This document shows positions 18,438 to 26,997 of a DNA stretch of 64,000 nt, piece after piece. The position numbers and the translations under genes were made by a program. This DNA is from Desulfotruncus alcoholivorax DSM 16058 (lineage in GTDB: Bacteria > Bacillota > Desulfotomaculia > Desulfotomaculales > Desulfallaceae), in NCBI RefSeq assembly GCF_000430885.1, contig NZ_AUMW01000015.1, positions 1 through 64,000 of the forward strand, written 5' to 3'. Position 1 is the first letter of the stretch; each line of letters begins with the position of its first letter. Below the pieces are notes generated by a model that did no database searches, was not told the origin of the DNA, and saw only the letters and a list, made by a program, of their open reading frames with translations.

Positions 18438-19459
18438 TATTCACCCTCCCAGCCCTCAAGCTCATTCCTGATATACCGGAGCGAGAGTAGTTTTTCTTTG
18501 ACTTGCTCGACATCCAGCCTTTCGGTATTGTGTGATGTGTATTCCCATCCATAGCTTACTTGTTCATTGCCGTTTACAAAGTATTTATCATAGTTGAGAT
18601 CGCGCGTATCGGCCGGGATGCGGTAATAGTCCCCGAGGTCCTCCGCATGGGCCATTTCTTCACGGGTTAGTAATGTTTCATATAGTTTTTCACCATGACG
18701 TGTGCCGATAATTTTTATTTCGTTATTAGCATTGAACAGTTCTTTAATAGCCTGGGCAAGATCAGCGATAGTAGAAGCCGGTGCCTTTTGCACAAAAATG
18801 TCGCCCTGGTTGGCATTTTGGAAGGCAAATAAAACAAGTTCCACTGATTCCTCCAATGACATCAGGTAGCGGGTCATATTGGGATCGGTTACGGTAAGGG
18901 GCTGTCCGGTTTTTATCTGCTGAACGAATAGTGGTATTACCGAACCGCGGGAAGCCATAACGTTGCCGTAACGTGTGCCGCATATGGTAATTTTTTCTGG
19001 GTCTACAGTTCGTGATTTGGCAACCATGACTTTTTCCATCATAGCTTTGGATATACCCATGGCATTAATTGGGTAAACTGCTTTGTCAGTTGATAAACAA
19101 ATAACCTTTTTAACGCCATATGCTATGGCGGCATTTAGTACGTTTTCAGTGCCTATTACATTTGTCTTGACCGCTTCCATAGGGAAAAACTCACATGACG
19201 GAACCTGTTTGAGTGCTGCCGCGTGGAATACATAATCCACTCCATGCATGGCAGAAGCTATGCTGTCATAGTTGCGCACATCGCCTATAAAAAACTTTAC
19301 TTTGCCACTCATTAGCTCCTTGCGCATGTCGTCCTGTTTTTTTTCGTCTCTGGAAAATATGCGTATTTCACGGATATCTGTATTAAGAAAGCGCCTTAGC
19401 ACCGCATTGCCGAAAGAGCCTGTACCACCGGTTATTAGCAAACATTTGTCCTTAAACAA
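18437..19459 (-). CDS. capE: UDP-GlcNAc 4,6-dehydratase/5-epimerase
   Basis: 340 residues. LLITGGTGSFGNAVLRRF binds the nucleotide cofactor. STDKAVYPINAMGISKAMME has the Met-x3-Lys variant of the catalytic site that marks inverting dehydratases of the CapE/FnlA/PseB type. It turns UDP-GlcNAc into the 4-keto-6-deoxy-L-arabino sugar for L-FucNAc. A TTG at 19459 is taken as start, with GGAG ten bases upstream. The start region overlaps the end of the preceding glycosyltransferase by 25 bases. The identical gene order in other L-FucNAc capsules supports the call. Confidence 0.9.
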   Translation of the reverse strand: MFKDKCLLITGGTGSFGNAVLRRFLNTDIREIRIFSRDEKKQDDMRKELMSGKVKFFIGDVRNYDSIASAMHGVDYVFHAAALKQVPSCEFFPMEAVKTNVIGTENVLNAAIAYGVKKVICLSTDKAVYPINAMGISKAMMEKVMVAKSRTVDPEKITICGTRYGNVMASRGSVIPLFVQQIKTGQPLTVTDPNMTRYLMSLEESVELVLFAFQNANQGDIFVQKAPASTIADLAQAIKELFNANNEIKIIGTRHGEKLYETLLTREEMAHAEDLGDYYRIPADTRDLNYDKYFVNGNEQVSYGWEYTSHNTERLDVEQVKEKLLSLRYIRNELEGWEGE

Positions 19460-20685
19460 TTCTTATCAACTCCAAAATCAACCTTAAAATGGGCAGTGAT
19501 AATGTCATATCCCCTTGATACTGTATAATTTTTTTCGAGATATTTTCGTCCATTTAAACCCATCTGTTTGCGCATATTTGCATCTTTTGCGAATTTATCA
19601 ATAAGCTTAATAAAATTAACCAAATCGCCGCTTTCGGCCCACATGCCACACTCTGCTTCATATAATACATCCTTAATGTCGGTATTTACATCCGTTGCAG
19701 CAAGTATAGGTATAGCCGACTCCATGTAGGCAGTTAAGCGGGATGGGAAATTTGGTATAGTAAACCTGTGGTCAAGAAATATTAGGCCAACATCACAGCA
19801 TACCAGCAATCGGTCATATTCTTCCTTTGGTAATGACTTAATAATCTTTACATTGCGTTGTTTATTATTTTTGATGTATTGTTCAATGCGTCCATACTCG
19901 GTACCGGAACCTACTATTAAAAAGAAAATGTCATCCCGTTCCTTTATATAATCAAGTACCTCAAGCAGAAACCCTATTCCTTGCGGGCGGCCAAGATTGC
20001 CTCCATAGATAAAAACTACAGCATCATTTGGTATGCCAAGTTTTTGCCGCATATTTAAATCTTTATTATTATGACTAAGGAGTGGGGCAGGTTTTATACA
20101 ATTAGGACATACCTCAACTTTATTAGCATCTATTTCTGGGTTATGCTTTAACACATACTCCACATTGGCTTTGGACATACAACCTATATAATCGGAAATA
20201 GCATAAAGCCTTTTTTCTTTAGCCCTGAAATATTGCCATAATAAACTGTTCTTTTTCATCATTTCAATGTCAACTGCATTTTGTGGGAAAATATCTTTTA
20301 AAAGCAAATATGTTTTACAATTGCTTATTCTTTTAATAAATTTAACCACGCGCTCAAATGTTATTGGTGGCGTTGAATAAATTAATAAATTAAATTTAAT
20401 GGATCCTATGTATTTTTTTATAGCCCAAATAAATTGGCTCTCCAATAGAAGCGTAGCTATACCTTTTTCAATAATATTTGTTTTGGTTATATTCCCGGTC
20501 TTGATGCGAAGAACGTTTATACCTTTTTCCATTTTAAGTTCCGTAGGCTTACCGTGACGGCGTTCACGCTGACAAATAACATAAACATTGTTGCCGCGAT
20601 CCTTAAATTCTTGCATTAAATCGGTATATATATTGCGTGCGTTTTCACCTTCAGGGTATGCAAGTGTTAATAATAGCACATTCAA
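19435..20685 (-). CDS. WbuB-like glycosyltransferase (probable L-FucNAc transferase)
   Basis: 416 residues from TTG 20685 (MNVLLLTLAYPEGENARN after initiator), preceded by AGGTGA; an upstream TTG at 20700 is less likely. LLLKDIFPQNAVDIEMM, VFIYGGNLGRPQGIGFLLEV and FTIPNFPSRLTAYMESAIP match the WbuB/WcaI group of GT4 enzymes, which often transfer N-acetyl-L-fucosamine. Its overlap with capE fits that donor. It would act early, adding the second sugar of the unit on the cytoplasmic face. Confidence 0.82.
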   Translation of the reverse strand: MNVLLLTLAYPEGENARNIYTDLMQEFKDRGNNVYVICQRERRHGKPTELKMEKGINVLRIKTGNITKTNIIEKGIATLLLESQFIWAIKKYIGSIKFNLLIYSTPPITFERVVKFIKRISNCKTYLLLKDIFPQNAVDIEMMKKNSLLWQYFRAKEKRLYAISDYIGCMSKANVEYVLKHNPEIDANKVEVCPNCIKPAPLLSHNNKDLNMRQKLGIPNDAVVFIYGGNLGRPQGIGFLLEVLDYIKERDDIFFLIVGSGTEYGRIEQYIKNNKQRNVKIIKSLPKEEYDRLLVCCDVGLIFLDHRFTIPNFPSRLTAYMESAIPILAATDVNTDIKDVLYEAECGMWAESGDLVNFIKLIDKFAKDANMRKQMGLNGRKYLEKNYTVSRGYDIITAHFKVDFGVDKNCLRTNVC

Positions 20686-20690
20686 TAGTA

Positions 20691-21833
20691 TCACCTGCAA
20701 TCAGAAAAAACTATATTAATTATTTCTATAACTTTGCTTTGTTCACTTGATGACATAGAAGAACCTGAAGGCAAGCATAAACCTCTCTCAAATATTTTTT
20801 CCGCTATACTTTTATTTTCAAGATGAGAAAAGAACGGGTAATCCTTAAACACTGGCTGCAGATGCATCGGTTTCCAAACCGGACGAGATTCAATATTTTC
20901 CTCTTCCAAAGCTATCATTATATCTTCCGGGGAAACCTTACAATCCTCATTAATGGTCATAACCGTCAACCAATAGTTGGGTTCATTATTTGGTTGTACC
21001 GGCATAAATGTTACCGGCAAACTGTTTAAATCATTAACGTATCTTTGATAGATTTTCTTTTTCATTGCAATACGTTTATCCAATGCCATTAACTGCCCGC
21101 GTCCTATGCCTGCACATACATTGGACATGCGGTAATTATATCCAAATTCTTTATGTTCATAATGTCTTACAGGTTCCTTGGCCTGGGTTGACCAAAAACG
21201 CATTTTTTTTATGGCTCCCTCATCATTAGAAACAACCATTCCACCACCCGAGGTGGTTATAATTTTGTTACCGTTAAATGAAAAAATACCTGCATATCCA
21301 AAGTTGCCGCATTTTCTTCCTTTATATGTAGCCCCTAAGGCCTCTGCAGCATCTTCAATTACAGGAACTCCATAATATTCACAAATCGGAAGGAGCTTTT
21401 CATAATCAGCACTCTGTCCATATAGATCAACTATAATAACTGCCTTGGGCATCTTGTTTTCCTTGTTGGCCCAATCAAAAGCCCTTTCCAATGCCTCAGG
21501 AGACATATTCCAACTATCGGGTTCTGAATCTATGAAAACAGGATTTGCATATTGGTACATTATTGGATTACAACTTCCGGAAAATGTTAGGCTTGAACAG
21601 AAGACATAATCACCAGGCATCACTCCAAGATATCTTAACACAAGATGTATTCCCGCTGTCCCTGATGACAGAGCTAGTCCATATTTAATATCTACATAAT
21701 TACAAAGTTCCTGCTCAAAGGCATCTACATTTGGGCCAAGGGGGGCGATCCAGTTTGTATCAAATGCTTCCTGTATGTATTTCATTTCATGCCCGCTCAT
21801 GTGAGGTGGGGACAAGTATATTCTTTGGTTCAT
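20691..21833 (-). CDS. pglE: DegT/DnrJ/EryC1 aminotransferase, PglE-like
   Basis: 380 residues from ATG 21833 (GGAG nine bases upstream; ATG 21842 would overlap that site). RIYLSPPHMSGHEMKYIQEA, LSSGTAGIHLVLRYL, VIEDAAEALGATYKGRKCG and SFNGNKIITTSGGGM, the last with the PLP Lys, are the pattern of PglE/PglE-like aminotransferases. These convert UDP-4-keto-6-deoxy-GlcNAc to UDP-4-amino-4,6-dideoxy-GlcNAc. The adjacent PglD-like acetyltransferase, PglC-like transferase and PglF-like dehydratase make a full bacillosamine-type set. The stop lies five bases before the next start. Confidence 0.87.
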   Translation of the reverse strand: MNQRIYLSPPHMSGHEMKYIQEAFDTNWIAPLGPNVDAFEQELCNYVDIKYGLALSSGTAGIHLVLRYLGVMPGDYVFCSSLTFSGSCNPIMYQYANPVFIDSEPDSWNMSPEALERAFDWANKENKMPKAVIIVDLYGQSADYEKLLPICEYYGVPVIEDAAEALGATYKGRKCGNFGYAGIFSFNGNKIITTSGGGMVVSNDEGAIKKMRFWSTQAKEPVRHYEHKEFGYNYRMSNVCAGIGRGQLMALDKRIAMKKKIYQRYVNDLNSLPVTFMPVQPNNEPNYWLTVMTINEDCKVSPEDIMIALEEENIESRPVWKPMHLQPVFKDYPFFSHLENKSIAEKIFERGLCLPSGSSMSSSEQSKVIEIINIVFSDCR

Positions 21834-21978
21834 TAATTTCATCTCCGTTTAGATAAAGGACCACCTATTTTAATTATTAAAATTATAATTTATTGTTTTG
21901 TACATTATCTTCTTAATAAATCCATCATTGAAATGTATTGCAATAAAAATAATGCCATAGGCATTATTTTTATTAAAG

Positions 21979-22629
21979 CTAAATTTCAGGATAGTGTTCC
22001 TTAATTGGCTTTGCTGGAGTACCTATTGCAACAACGTGATCTGGTATATCCCTGACCACGGTACTTCCACCACCTATTATGGTCCATTCGCCTATTTTTA
22101 CATCATTTATTATATTTGAGCCAATACCAAGATAAACCCCTTTTCCGATATTAGCATTACCAGCAATCATTACACCAGGCATTGAACTGACAAAATCATT
22201 AAGAATAGCATCATGTCCAACTGTACAACTCAGATTTAAAATTACATGCCGACCAATTTTAATATTTGTAGTTAAAACGCAATTAGAACATATTATTGAA
22301 CCTTCGCCAATCGAAATGTACTTAGACATTTGAACTGATGGTGATATCAGTTTAGCAAATGGAAAACCATGTTTCTTAAAATCATTGGCCAAAGCAAAAC
22401 GAGTTGCAGGATTACCTATAGCACAGACTAAATAAGGCTTTTCACTTAAATTTTTTAACCAATCACAGTTTCCAAGGATAGGATATCCCTCTATTGTTGT
22501 ACCAGTTGCACAATCGTCCACAAAACCAAGAAATTTAAAGCATTCTTGGTTTGAAGCATTTATTTCATTGACCAACCATGCAACTTCCCGACCAAATCCA
22601 CCAGCGCCAATAATTATAAGGGACTTCAG
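21979..22629 (-). CDS. pglD: PglD-like UDP-4-amino-sugar acetyltransferase, apparent CTG start
   Basis: 216 residues if CTG 22627-22629 initiates. The N-terminal domain (KSLIIIGAGGFGREVAWLV) binds the UDP-sugar. The C-terminal half is a left-handed beta-helix with NLSCTVGHDAIL, whose His is the expected general base, and the end IGTPAKPIKEHYP. No ATG, GTG or TTG in this frame precedes the Gly-rich motif. A strong AGGAGGG site lies eight bases before the CTG, and the nearest upstream codon choice is a stop. Starting at TTG 22575 would remove the sugar-binding motif. It makes UDP-2,4-diacetamido-trideoxyglucose for PglC. Confidence 0.85.
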   Translation of the reverse strand: MKSLIIIGAGGFGREVAWLVNEINASNQECFKFLGFVDDCATGTTIEGYPILGNCDWLKNLSEKPYLVCAIGNPATRFALANDFKKHGFPFAKLISPSVQMSKYISIGEGSIICSNCVLTTNIKIGRHVILNLSCTVGHDAILNDFVSSMPGVMIAGNANIGKGVYLGIGSNIINDVKIGEWTIIGGGSTVVRDIPDHVVAIGTPAKPIKEHYPEI

Positions 22630-22729
22630 GTTCCATCCCTCCTACAATAAGCATTTACAAAAACCACATTTTGTAATATCAGTTATTAAAATTACTAATT
22701 CGTGACTTTTGTTTAACCCTATAATTTTA

Positions 22730-23350
22730 TTAATAATGTTTAATAGTATTATTTGTAAAAAACGGCATAGTATCCACTTGTGAGTTGTTAATACCTTTTC
22801 GGCTCAATACATTCCATACAGTCATAAAAAATATCTTAGCATCAAGACAAAAACTTATATGATCCACATACCAAATATCTAGGTTGAACTTTTCATTCCA
22901 ATTTATTGTGTTGCGTCCGTTTACCTGTGCCCAACCGGATATACCTGGAGTTACTTCATGGCGGCGCATCTGTTCTGGTGTATAATGATCAAGATATTGT
23001 ATTAGCAATGGCCTTGGCCCAATAAAACTCATTTCACCCCTCAGAATATTAAAAAGCTGAGGTAGTTCATCTATGCTTGATTTGCGAAGCAAAGAGCCAA
23101 CTTTTGTCATTCGCTCCATATCGGAAAGAAGCCTGCCATCTTTTTTTGTTTCCATTCGCATGGTACGGAATTTAAAGACAGTAAATATTTTGCCATTTTT
23201 GCCAGGGCGTTTTTGTCTAAAAAGCACAGAACCTGGTGAATCTATTTTTATTGCGAGTGCGGCACATACCATAATTGGCGAAACTAGCATAAGTAGAATA
23301 ATGGCAAATGATAAATCTAATAATCGTTTAACAATAAAATATGGCTTCAT
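22730..23350 (-). CDS. pglC: PglC-like initiating phosphoglycosyltransferase
   Basis: 206 residues. One N-terminal membrane re-entrant helix (LLDLSFAIILLMLVSPIMV) is followed by the catalytic region of monotopic sugar-phosphate transferases. This contains VLFRQKRPGKNGKIF, VFKFRTMR, SSIDELPQLFNILRGEMSF, GPRPLL and PGISGWAQVNGRN. The short form without extra N-terminal helices is typical of PglC, which transfers phospho-diNAcBac to undecaprenyl phosphate and starts the repeat unit. It follows pglD, in reverse order, by 100 bases. Confidence 0.9.
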   Translation of the reverse strand: MKPYFIVKRLLDLSFAIILLMLVSPIMVCAALAIKIDSPGSVLFRQKRPGKNGKIFTVFKFRTMRMETKKDGRLLSDMERMTKVGSLLRKSSIDELPQLFNILRGEMSFIGPRPLLIQYLDHYTPEQMRRHEVTPGISGWAQVNGRNTINWNEKFNLDIWYVDHISFCLDAKIFFMTVWNVLSRKGINNSQVDTMPFFTNNTIKHY

Positions 23351-23588
23351 GATTCACACCTTTAACATACCTTAATATAAAAATAATGGACCTCCTAGAA
23401 GGCCCTTTCTTTAGTTTTCGTAATAACTCCTAGGATTATCTTGTTGACCTTATTTTTAACTAACTAACAGATTTACCTGGTGTAAATTACAATTCGAATC
23501 GAGTAGTCAATCACTATACATAACGTTTGGCACCTCGTACATTTTTTGTCCATATTAGCAATATTCCACAAATATATTCCATATCCTT

Positions 23589-23821
23589 CTAACATTGATA
23601 AACTTTTTTCATTAAAAATTTATAAATTGCCATTGTTTCTTCAACCCTATCCGGCTTGGCTGCCAACTCCATGATTGCCTCCTGGGCGGTCCTGGCATAA
23701 CGCCTGGTGGTTGATATATTCTCGTGCCCCAAAACTTCAGCATGGTACGAAAACCCAAAGCTATTTTCTCCGGTATGTTTTCTAACCAATTATGTAATAT
23801 TGCTAATTCCTTTTGGTTCAT
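23589..23821 (-). pseudogene. Tyrosine recombinase (Xer-like integrase) remnant
   Basis: The 3' part reads AEVLGHENISTTRRYARTA, which contains the LGH motif and nucleophilic Tyr of phage-type and Xer-type integrases, and ends KFLMKKVYQC. The 5' part, in a different frame, reads MNQKELAILHNWLENIPE. The two are fused near 23740 with loss of the catalytic Arg region. It is a dead recombinase, and with the neighbouring damaged toxin module it marks an old insertion between pglC and pglF. Confidence 0.65.
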
Positions 23822-23900
23822 GAATTTAGGTAAATCTTGCCCAACTTTTACAGTGATTAATTATCTTAGTCCAGATTCCATTTTTTCTATCCTAACCAAT

Positions 23901-24105
23901 CTAATCTGTTATTCTTGATAGCAGGTCAAGAAATTTTTCCACACTATCTTTTATTGCTTTATAGGTTGCTGCTAACTCTTTTACCAAAGGTTCCATCTTG
24001 GCCCATTCAAGTTCATACCCATATAAGTTGCGGAAACGGTGCCTAAAGGCATTGATGCAACTCTTTCCTAATGCGCGCTTCCAACAAAATTATGCTTGGA
24101 GTCAT
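23901..24105 (-). pseudogene. HEPN-domain toxin remnant with internal deletion
   Basis: ATG 24105 overlaps the stop of the upstream nucleotidyltransferase as ATGA and reads MTPSIILLEARIRKELHQ before a stop. In another frame the end of a HEPN/nucleotidyltransferase-substrate protein follows: FRHRFRNLYGYELEWAKMEP, then LVKELAATYKAIKDSVEKFL. About half of a normal HEPN protein of some 150 residues is missing between them. RNLYGY resembles the R-x4-H-type active region of this group. The toxin is dead while its partner gene remains open. Confidence 0.6.
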
Positions 24106-24467
24106 AATTCCAACCCTTTTTGCAGAATGTAATTACGTACTTCCCAATCAATTCTTTCCAGCTCGATCAAATCAAAATCAAAGGGGTGCAGTATACCCAT
24201 AACTTCTGAGTAGACCTGCCAAAAATTTTTATCGCTATCCAGGTTTGCTATGGCTATGTCTATGTCAGAGTGTTCCATGAAGCTTTCTTTGCTCAGCAGG
24301 GAGCCAAAAAGGAATACCTGGCAATGATATTTTTGTTTTAAATGTTCGGCAGCCTTGTGGGCCAGAGCAGTGGCTTTTTGGTAGCGAAGTTCAAGCTCCT
24401 GTTCTTTTTTCTTTTTTCGTTCCAGCCAACCGGCGCGGTAACCGGTCAGTTGTTTTGGAGTTAACAT
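24102..24467 (-). CDS. MNT-type nucleotidyltransferase (antitoxin partner of HEPN)
   Basis: 121 residues from ATG 24467, preceded by GAGGTGG. FLFGSLLSKESFMEHSDIDI carries the GS motif and the Asp-x-Asp metal site of minimal nucleotidyltransferases. In MNT-HEPN modules this protein neutralises the HEPN RNase, in known cases by adding AMP groups to it. Here the downstream HEPN gene is broken. The N-terminal 40 residues are rich in Lys and Glu and probably helical. The gene is inserted downstream of pglF and is not expected to play a part in polysaccharide synthesis. Confidence 0.8.
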   Translation of the reverse strand: MLTPKQLTGYRAGWLERKKKKEQELELRYQKATALAHKAAEHLKQKYHCQVFLFGSLLSKESFMEHSDIDIAIANLDSDKNFWQVYSEVMGILHPFDFDLIELERIDWEVRNYILQKGLEL

Positions 24468-24513
24468 TATGACCACCTCGAAAGTATTATACCCTATAGT
24501 GGTTAGTAGATGT

Positions 24514-26367
24514 TTATACCGCCGTAACTTTATTCCTATAGCTCTTAAAATGCGGCAGGACTGAACCAAGCACCTCGAATACCGCTTCATTGTCAATATG
24601 ATTAACATTTTCTGATAAATACAGAAGTTGTTTTTCCAGTTCCGATACTTCAATCAGGGAGGGCTTGGCGACAAAAATCCTTTTATGTGTTGTTGCGGTA
24701 GCCCCTTCCTGCTCGGTTAACAGTTCTTCAAACAGTTTTTCTCCCGGCCTCATACCGGTAAACTTGATTTCAATATCTTTACCGGGCTCCAAACCGGACA
24801 ATTTAATCATGTCTCTGGCCAGATCCACTATTTTAACCGGTTCGCCCATATCCAGGATAAATATCTCGCCCCCGTCAGCCATCGATCCCGCCTGTATGAC
24901 CAGTTGGACCGCCTCGGGAATGGTCATGAAATACCGCTTCATTTCCGGATGCGTCACTGTCACCGGGCCGCGCTTGGCGATTTGTTGTTCAAAAATCGGC
25001 ACAACACTGCCCCGGCTGCCCAGTACGTTGCCGAACCTTACAGCCACAAACCTGGTGTTGCTGATTCTATCCATATTTTGAATGATCAGTTCGGCCAGCC
25101 GCTTGGTGGCCCCCATCACACTTGACGGGTTAACCGCCTTGTCGGTTGATATTTGAACAAACTGTTTGGCACCATGCTTGTCCGCCGCATCGACAAGGTT
25201 TTTGGTTCCCAGGACATTTGTTTTGACAGCCTCGTCCGGGTGATATTCCATCAGCGGTACGTGTTTGTGCGCCGCCGCGTGAAACACCACCCCGGGATGG
25301 TATTTTTTAAAAACAGCGTTAATCTTATGTTTGTCTCTGATATCCGCAATTTCTACCCCCAGCGGGATATCTTTAAACTTTTCCGTCAGCTCCAGCCAAA
25401 TTTTATGGATGCTGTTTTCCCCGTGTCCCAAAATCACCAGCAGCTTGGGCTTAAAGCCGGCCACCTGCCGGCAAAGCTCGGAGCCGATGGAGCCCCCGGC
25501 CCCGGTTACCAACACGGTTTCTCCTTTTATGTACCCCGATATTTCATTTATGTTTAATTTGACCGGCTCCCGGTGGAGCAAGTCTTCAATTTTTACCGGC
25601 CGCAGCTGGCTTATGGTAACGTTGCCATTGATCAGCTGGTAATAACCCGGTAATATTTTTACTTCTTTATTTGTTTTCCGGCAGATCTCAAAGATCTGTT
25701 TTATTTGTTGTGCAGTGGCGGACGGCATGGCGATGATAATCAGCTTTATGTCATATTTATTTACTACTTTTTCAATTTTGTCGCGGTTGCCGAATACAGG
25801 CAGGCCCAGCACGCTTAATTTACACTTATTGGGGTCATCATCAATAAAACCGGCGGGCACAAGGCCGCTGTCGTGATTCTTTAATTCCCTTGCCACCAGG
25901 ACTCCAGCATCACCGGCCCCTACAATGAGCACTTTTTGGCCATTATACCCGTTACCGTTACGGCAGTTATTCTTTTTTAATTCAAGATTCAGGCGCCAGC
26001 ATAATCTTGAGCTGCCCAGCAGCAGTATGATAAACGCCCAGGAAGCCAATACAATGGTGCGGGGCAGCAGCAACCCGGTCAGGTAGGTTAAAACAACAAT
26101 AATGCCGCTACCAAGGGAGACTGCCTGGACGATGGTAATAAGCTCACCGATACTTGCATAAGCCCAGACGCGCTTATATATTTTAAAATAATAAAAACAG
26201 GCTAGATAAATACCAACTATTACAGGAGATATTTTGATGTAGTTAACCAGATTGGAAATAAACACGCCCTGTTCTTCAAACCTGACAAAATAAGAACAGA
26301 TGAAAGCGATATTGATGATTAAAAAATCAATAAATATCAGGCTTAAATGCCGCATTAAACCATACAT
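24514..26367 (-). CDS. pglF: PglF-like membrane UDP-GlcNAc 4,6-dehydratase
   Basis: 617 residues. Four or five membrane helices lie in residues 5-130, followed by a first Rossmann-like domain (VGAGDAGVLVARELKNH). The dehydratase domain has VTGAGGSIGSELCRQ near residue 285 and ISTDKAVNPSSVMGATKRLAE, the Met-x3-Lys variant site of FlaA1/PglF/CapD enzymes. It makes UDP-4-keto-6-deoxy-GlcNAc, the substrate for PglE. It is the first gene after the second c-di-GMP riboswitch, so it may head the whole polysaccharide operon. The ribosome binding site before ATG 26367 (AGGG) is modest. Confidence 0.88.
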   Translation of the reverse strand: MYGLMRHLSLIFIDFLIINIAFICSYFVRFEEQGVFISNLVNYIKISPVIVGIYLACFYYFKIYKRVWAYASIGELITIVQAVSLGSGIIVVLTYLTGLLLPRTIVLASWAFIILLLGSSRLCWRLNLELKKNNCRNGNGYNGQKVLIVGAGDAGVLVARELKNHDSGLVPAGFIDDDPNKCKLSVLGLPVFGNRDKIEKVVNKYDIKLIIIAMPSATAQQIKQIFEICRKTNKEVKILPGYYQLINGNVTISQLRPVKIEDLLHREPVKLNINEISGYIKGETVLVTGAGGSIGSELCRQVAGFKPKLLVILGHGENSIHKIWLELTEKFKDIPLGVEIADIRDKHKINAVFKKYHPGVVFHAAAHKHVPLMEYHPDEAVKTNVLGTKNLVDAADKHGAKQFVQISTDKAVNPSSVMGATKRLAELIIQNMDRISNTRFVAVRFGNVLGSRGSVVPIFEQQIAKRGPVTVTHPEMKRYFMTIPEAVQLVIQAGSMADGGEIFILDMGEPVKIVDLARDMIKLSGLEPGKDIEIKFTGMRPGEKLFEELLTEQEGATATTHKRIFVAKPSLIEVSELEKQLLYLSENVNHIDNEAVFEVLGSVLPHFKSYRNKVTAV

Positions 26368-26584
26368 TGCTTACCCTGCCGTTTCTTTGGATCATTTCCT
26401 GCATATATAACATTCGTAACCGAGTTGTCCCATGCCGTCACATAATAAACACCTTTCTTTAGAAAAATGGGCTTGCTTCGCCGCTTCTCTCCCCGCAACG
26501 CCAGACAGACAGGCAGGCGAACAAAAAAGCCATGACAGCAACAAGGTCAACCTAAAAACGTTGTTTAACCAACAACAACATCTT
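26368..26584 (-). other. Leader between riboswitch and pglF, with a doubtful 70-codon frame
   Basis: No known gene is seen. A frame from ATG 26604, inside the riboswitch tail, to 26392 codes for a hydrophobic stretch (RLTLLLSWLFC) and ends with two Cys-x2-Cys pairs (CLLC and CYIC). It has no ribosome binding site and lies over the riboswitch, so it is probably chance. Just after the aptamer a weak stem, GTTGTT/AACAAC with TTTTT behind it (26556-26576 on the minus strand), could be a terminator-type expression platform. Confidence 0.4.
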
Positions 26585-26662
26585 TTAAGCAGCCTGGCAG
26601 CCATAGCATTATTGCCTTAGGCCCATGGCTTTGTGTCCCAACCTTTAGATTGGTTTACCCAA
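26585..26662 (-). ncRNA. Cyclic di-GMP-I (GEMM-I) riboswitch upstream of pglF
   Basis: Read on the minus strand: GGGTAAACC, then GGTTGGGACACAAAGCC, GGGCCTAAGG and TATGGCTGCCAGGCTGC. These are the conserved blocks of the GEMM-I aptamer in the right order and spacing, including CCTAAG...TATGG, the 11-base tetraloop receptor. The P2 loop is not a clean GNRA loop, so this copy is less canonical than the one at 27276. It sits about 220 bases before pglF and after a strong terminator, so it begins a new control unit. Binding of c-di-GMP would be expected to change transcription into the polysaccharide genes. Confidence 0.82.
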
Positions 26663-26831
26663 AACTTTACCCCAAATATTGGGATTTAATATTTGAGTTT
26701 ATATCTATATCCATAATTTTCAATATTCTATATATATTTCTAAAATCCTGCCATCCTTGATAATTACTTAGTTTAAAAAATTATCATTCTTTCCCGCCAT
26801 TTCTTTAAGTCTTTCCCGGTATGGTTGTTTA

Positions 26832-26867
26832 CTGTCAAATGTTCCTTTAAAAAATACCATTTGACAG
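26832..26867. repeat. Inverted repeat, 10-base arms
   Basis: CTGTCAAATG at 26832-26841 is matched by CATTTGACAG at 26858-26867 with a 16-base AT-rich spacer. It lies between the riboswitch and the terminator of the small gene. It could be a protein binding site or part of the promoter region for the pglF transcript; the half-site contains TGTCAAAT. Confidence 0.5.
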
Positions 26868-26871
26868 CTTG

Positions 26872-26903
26872 AAAGAAAATCACCCAAACGGGTGATTTTC
26901 TTT
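26872..26903. terminator. Perfect 14-bp hairpin, bidirectional terminator candidate
   Basis: AAAGAAAATCACCC and GGGTGATTTTCTTT flank the loop AAAC. Both strands end in T-rich sequence, so it could stop transcription in either direction. It lies about 50 bases beyond a first terminator of the 71-residue gene and insulates the downstream riboswitch unit. Confidence 0.6.
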
Positions 26904-26952
26904 ACGGGCGGATGTTTTTTTGGTTTTGAGGCTTGATCTTAAAGGCCGGGAA

Positions 26953-26984
26953 ATAAAAAAACCCAGGTCATCATCCTGAGTTTC
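26953..26984 (-). terminator. Rho-independent terminator after the 71-residue gene
   Basis: On the minus strand, ACTCAGG, a seven-base loop and CCTGGGT are followed by an unbroken T run. It begins about 14 bases after the stop at 26998, so the small riboswitch-controlled gene is a transcription unit of its own. Confidence 0.85.
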
Positions 26985-26997
26985 CCTCCGGAAAATA

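Noticed and set aside
26432-26620. Plus-strand frame across the riboswitch region
   Set aside because: It is antisense to the aptamer and leader; the conserved bases are fully explained by the minus-strand riboswitch.
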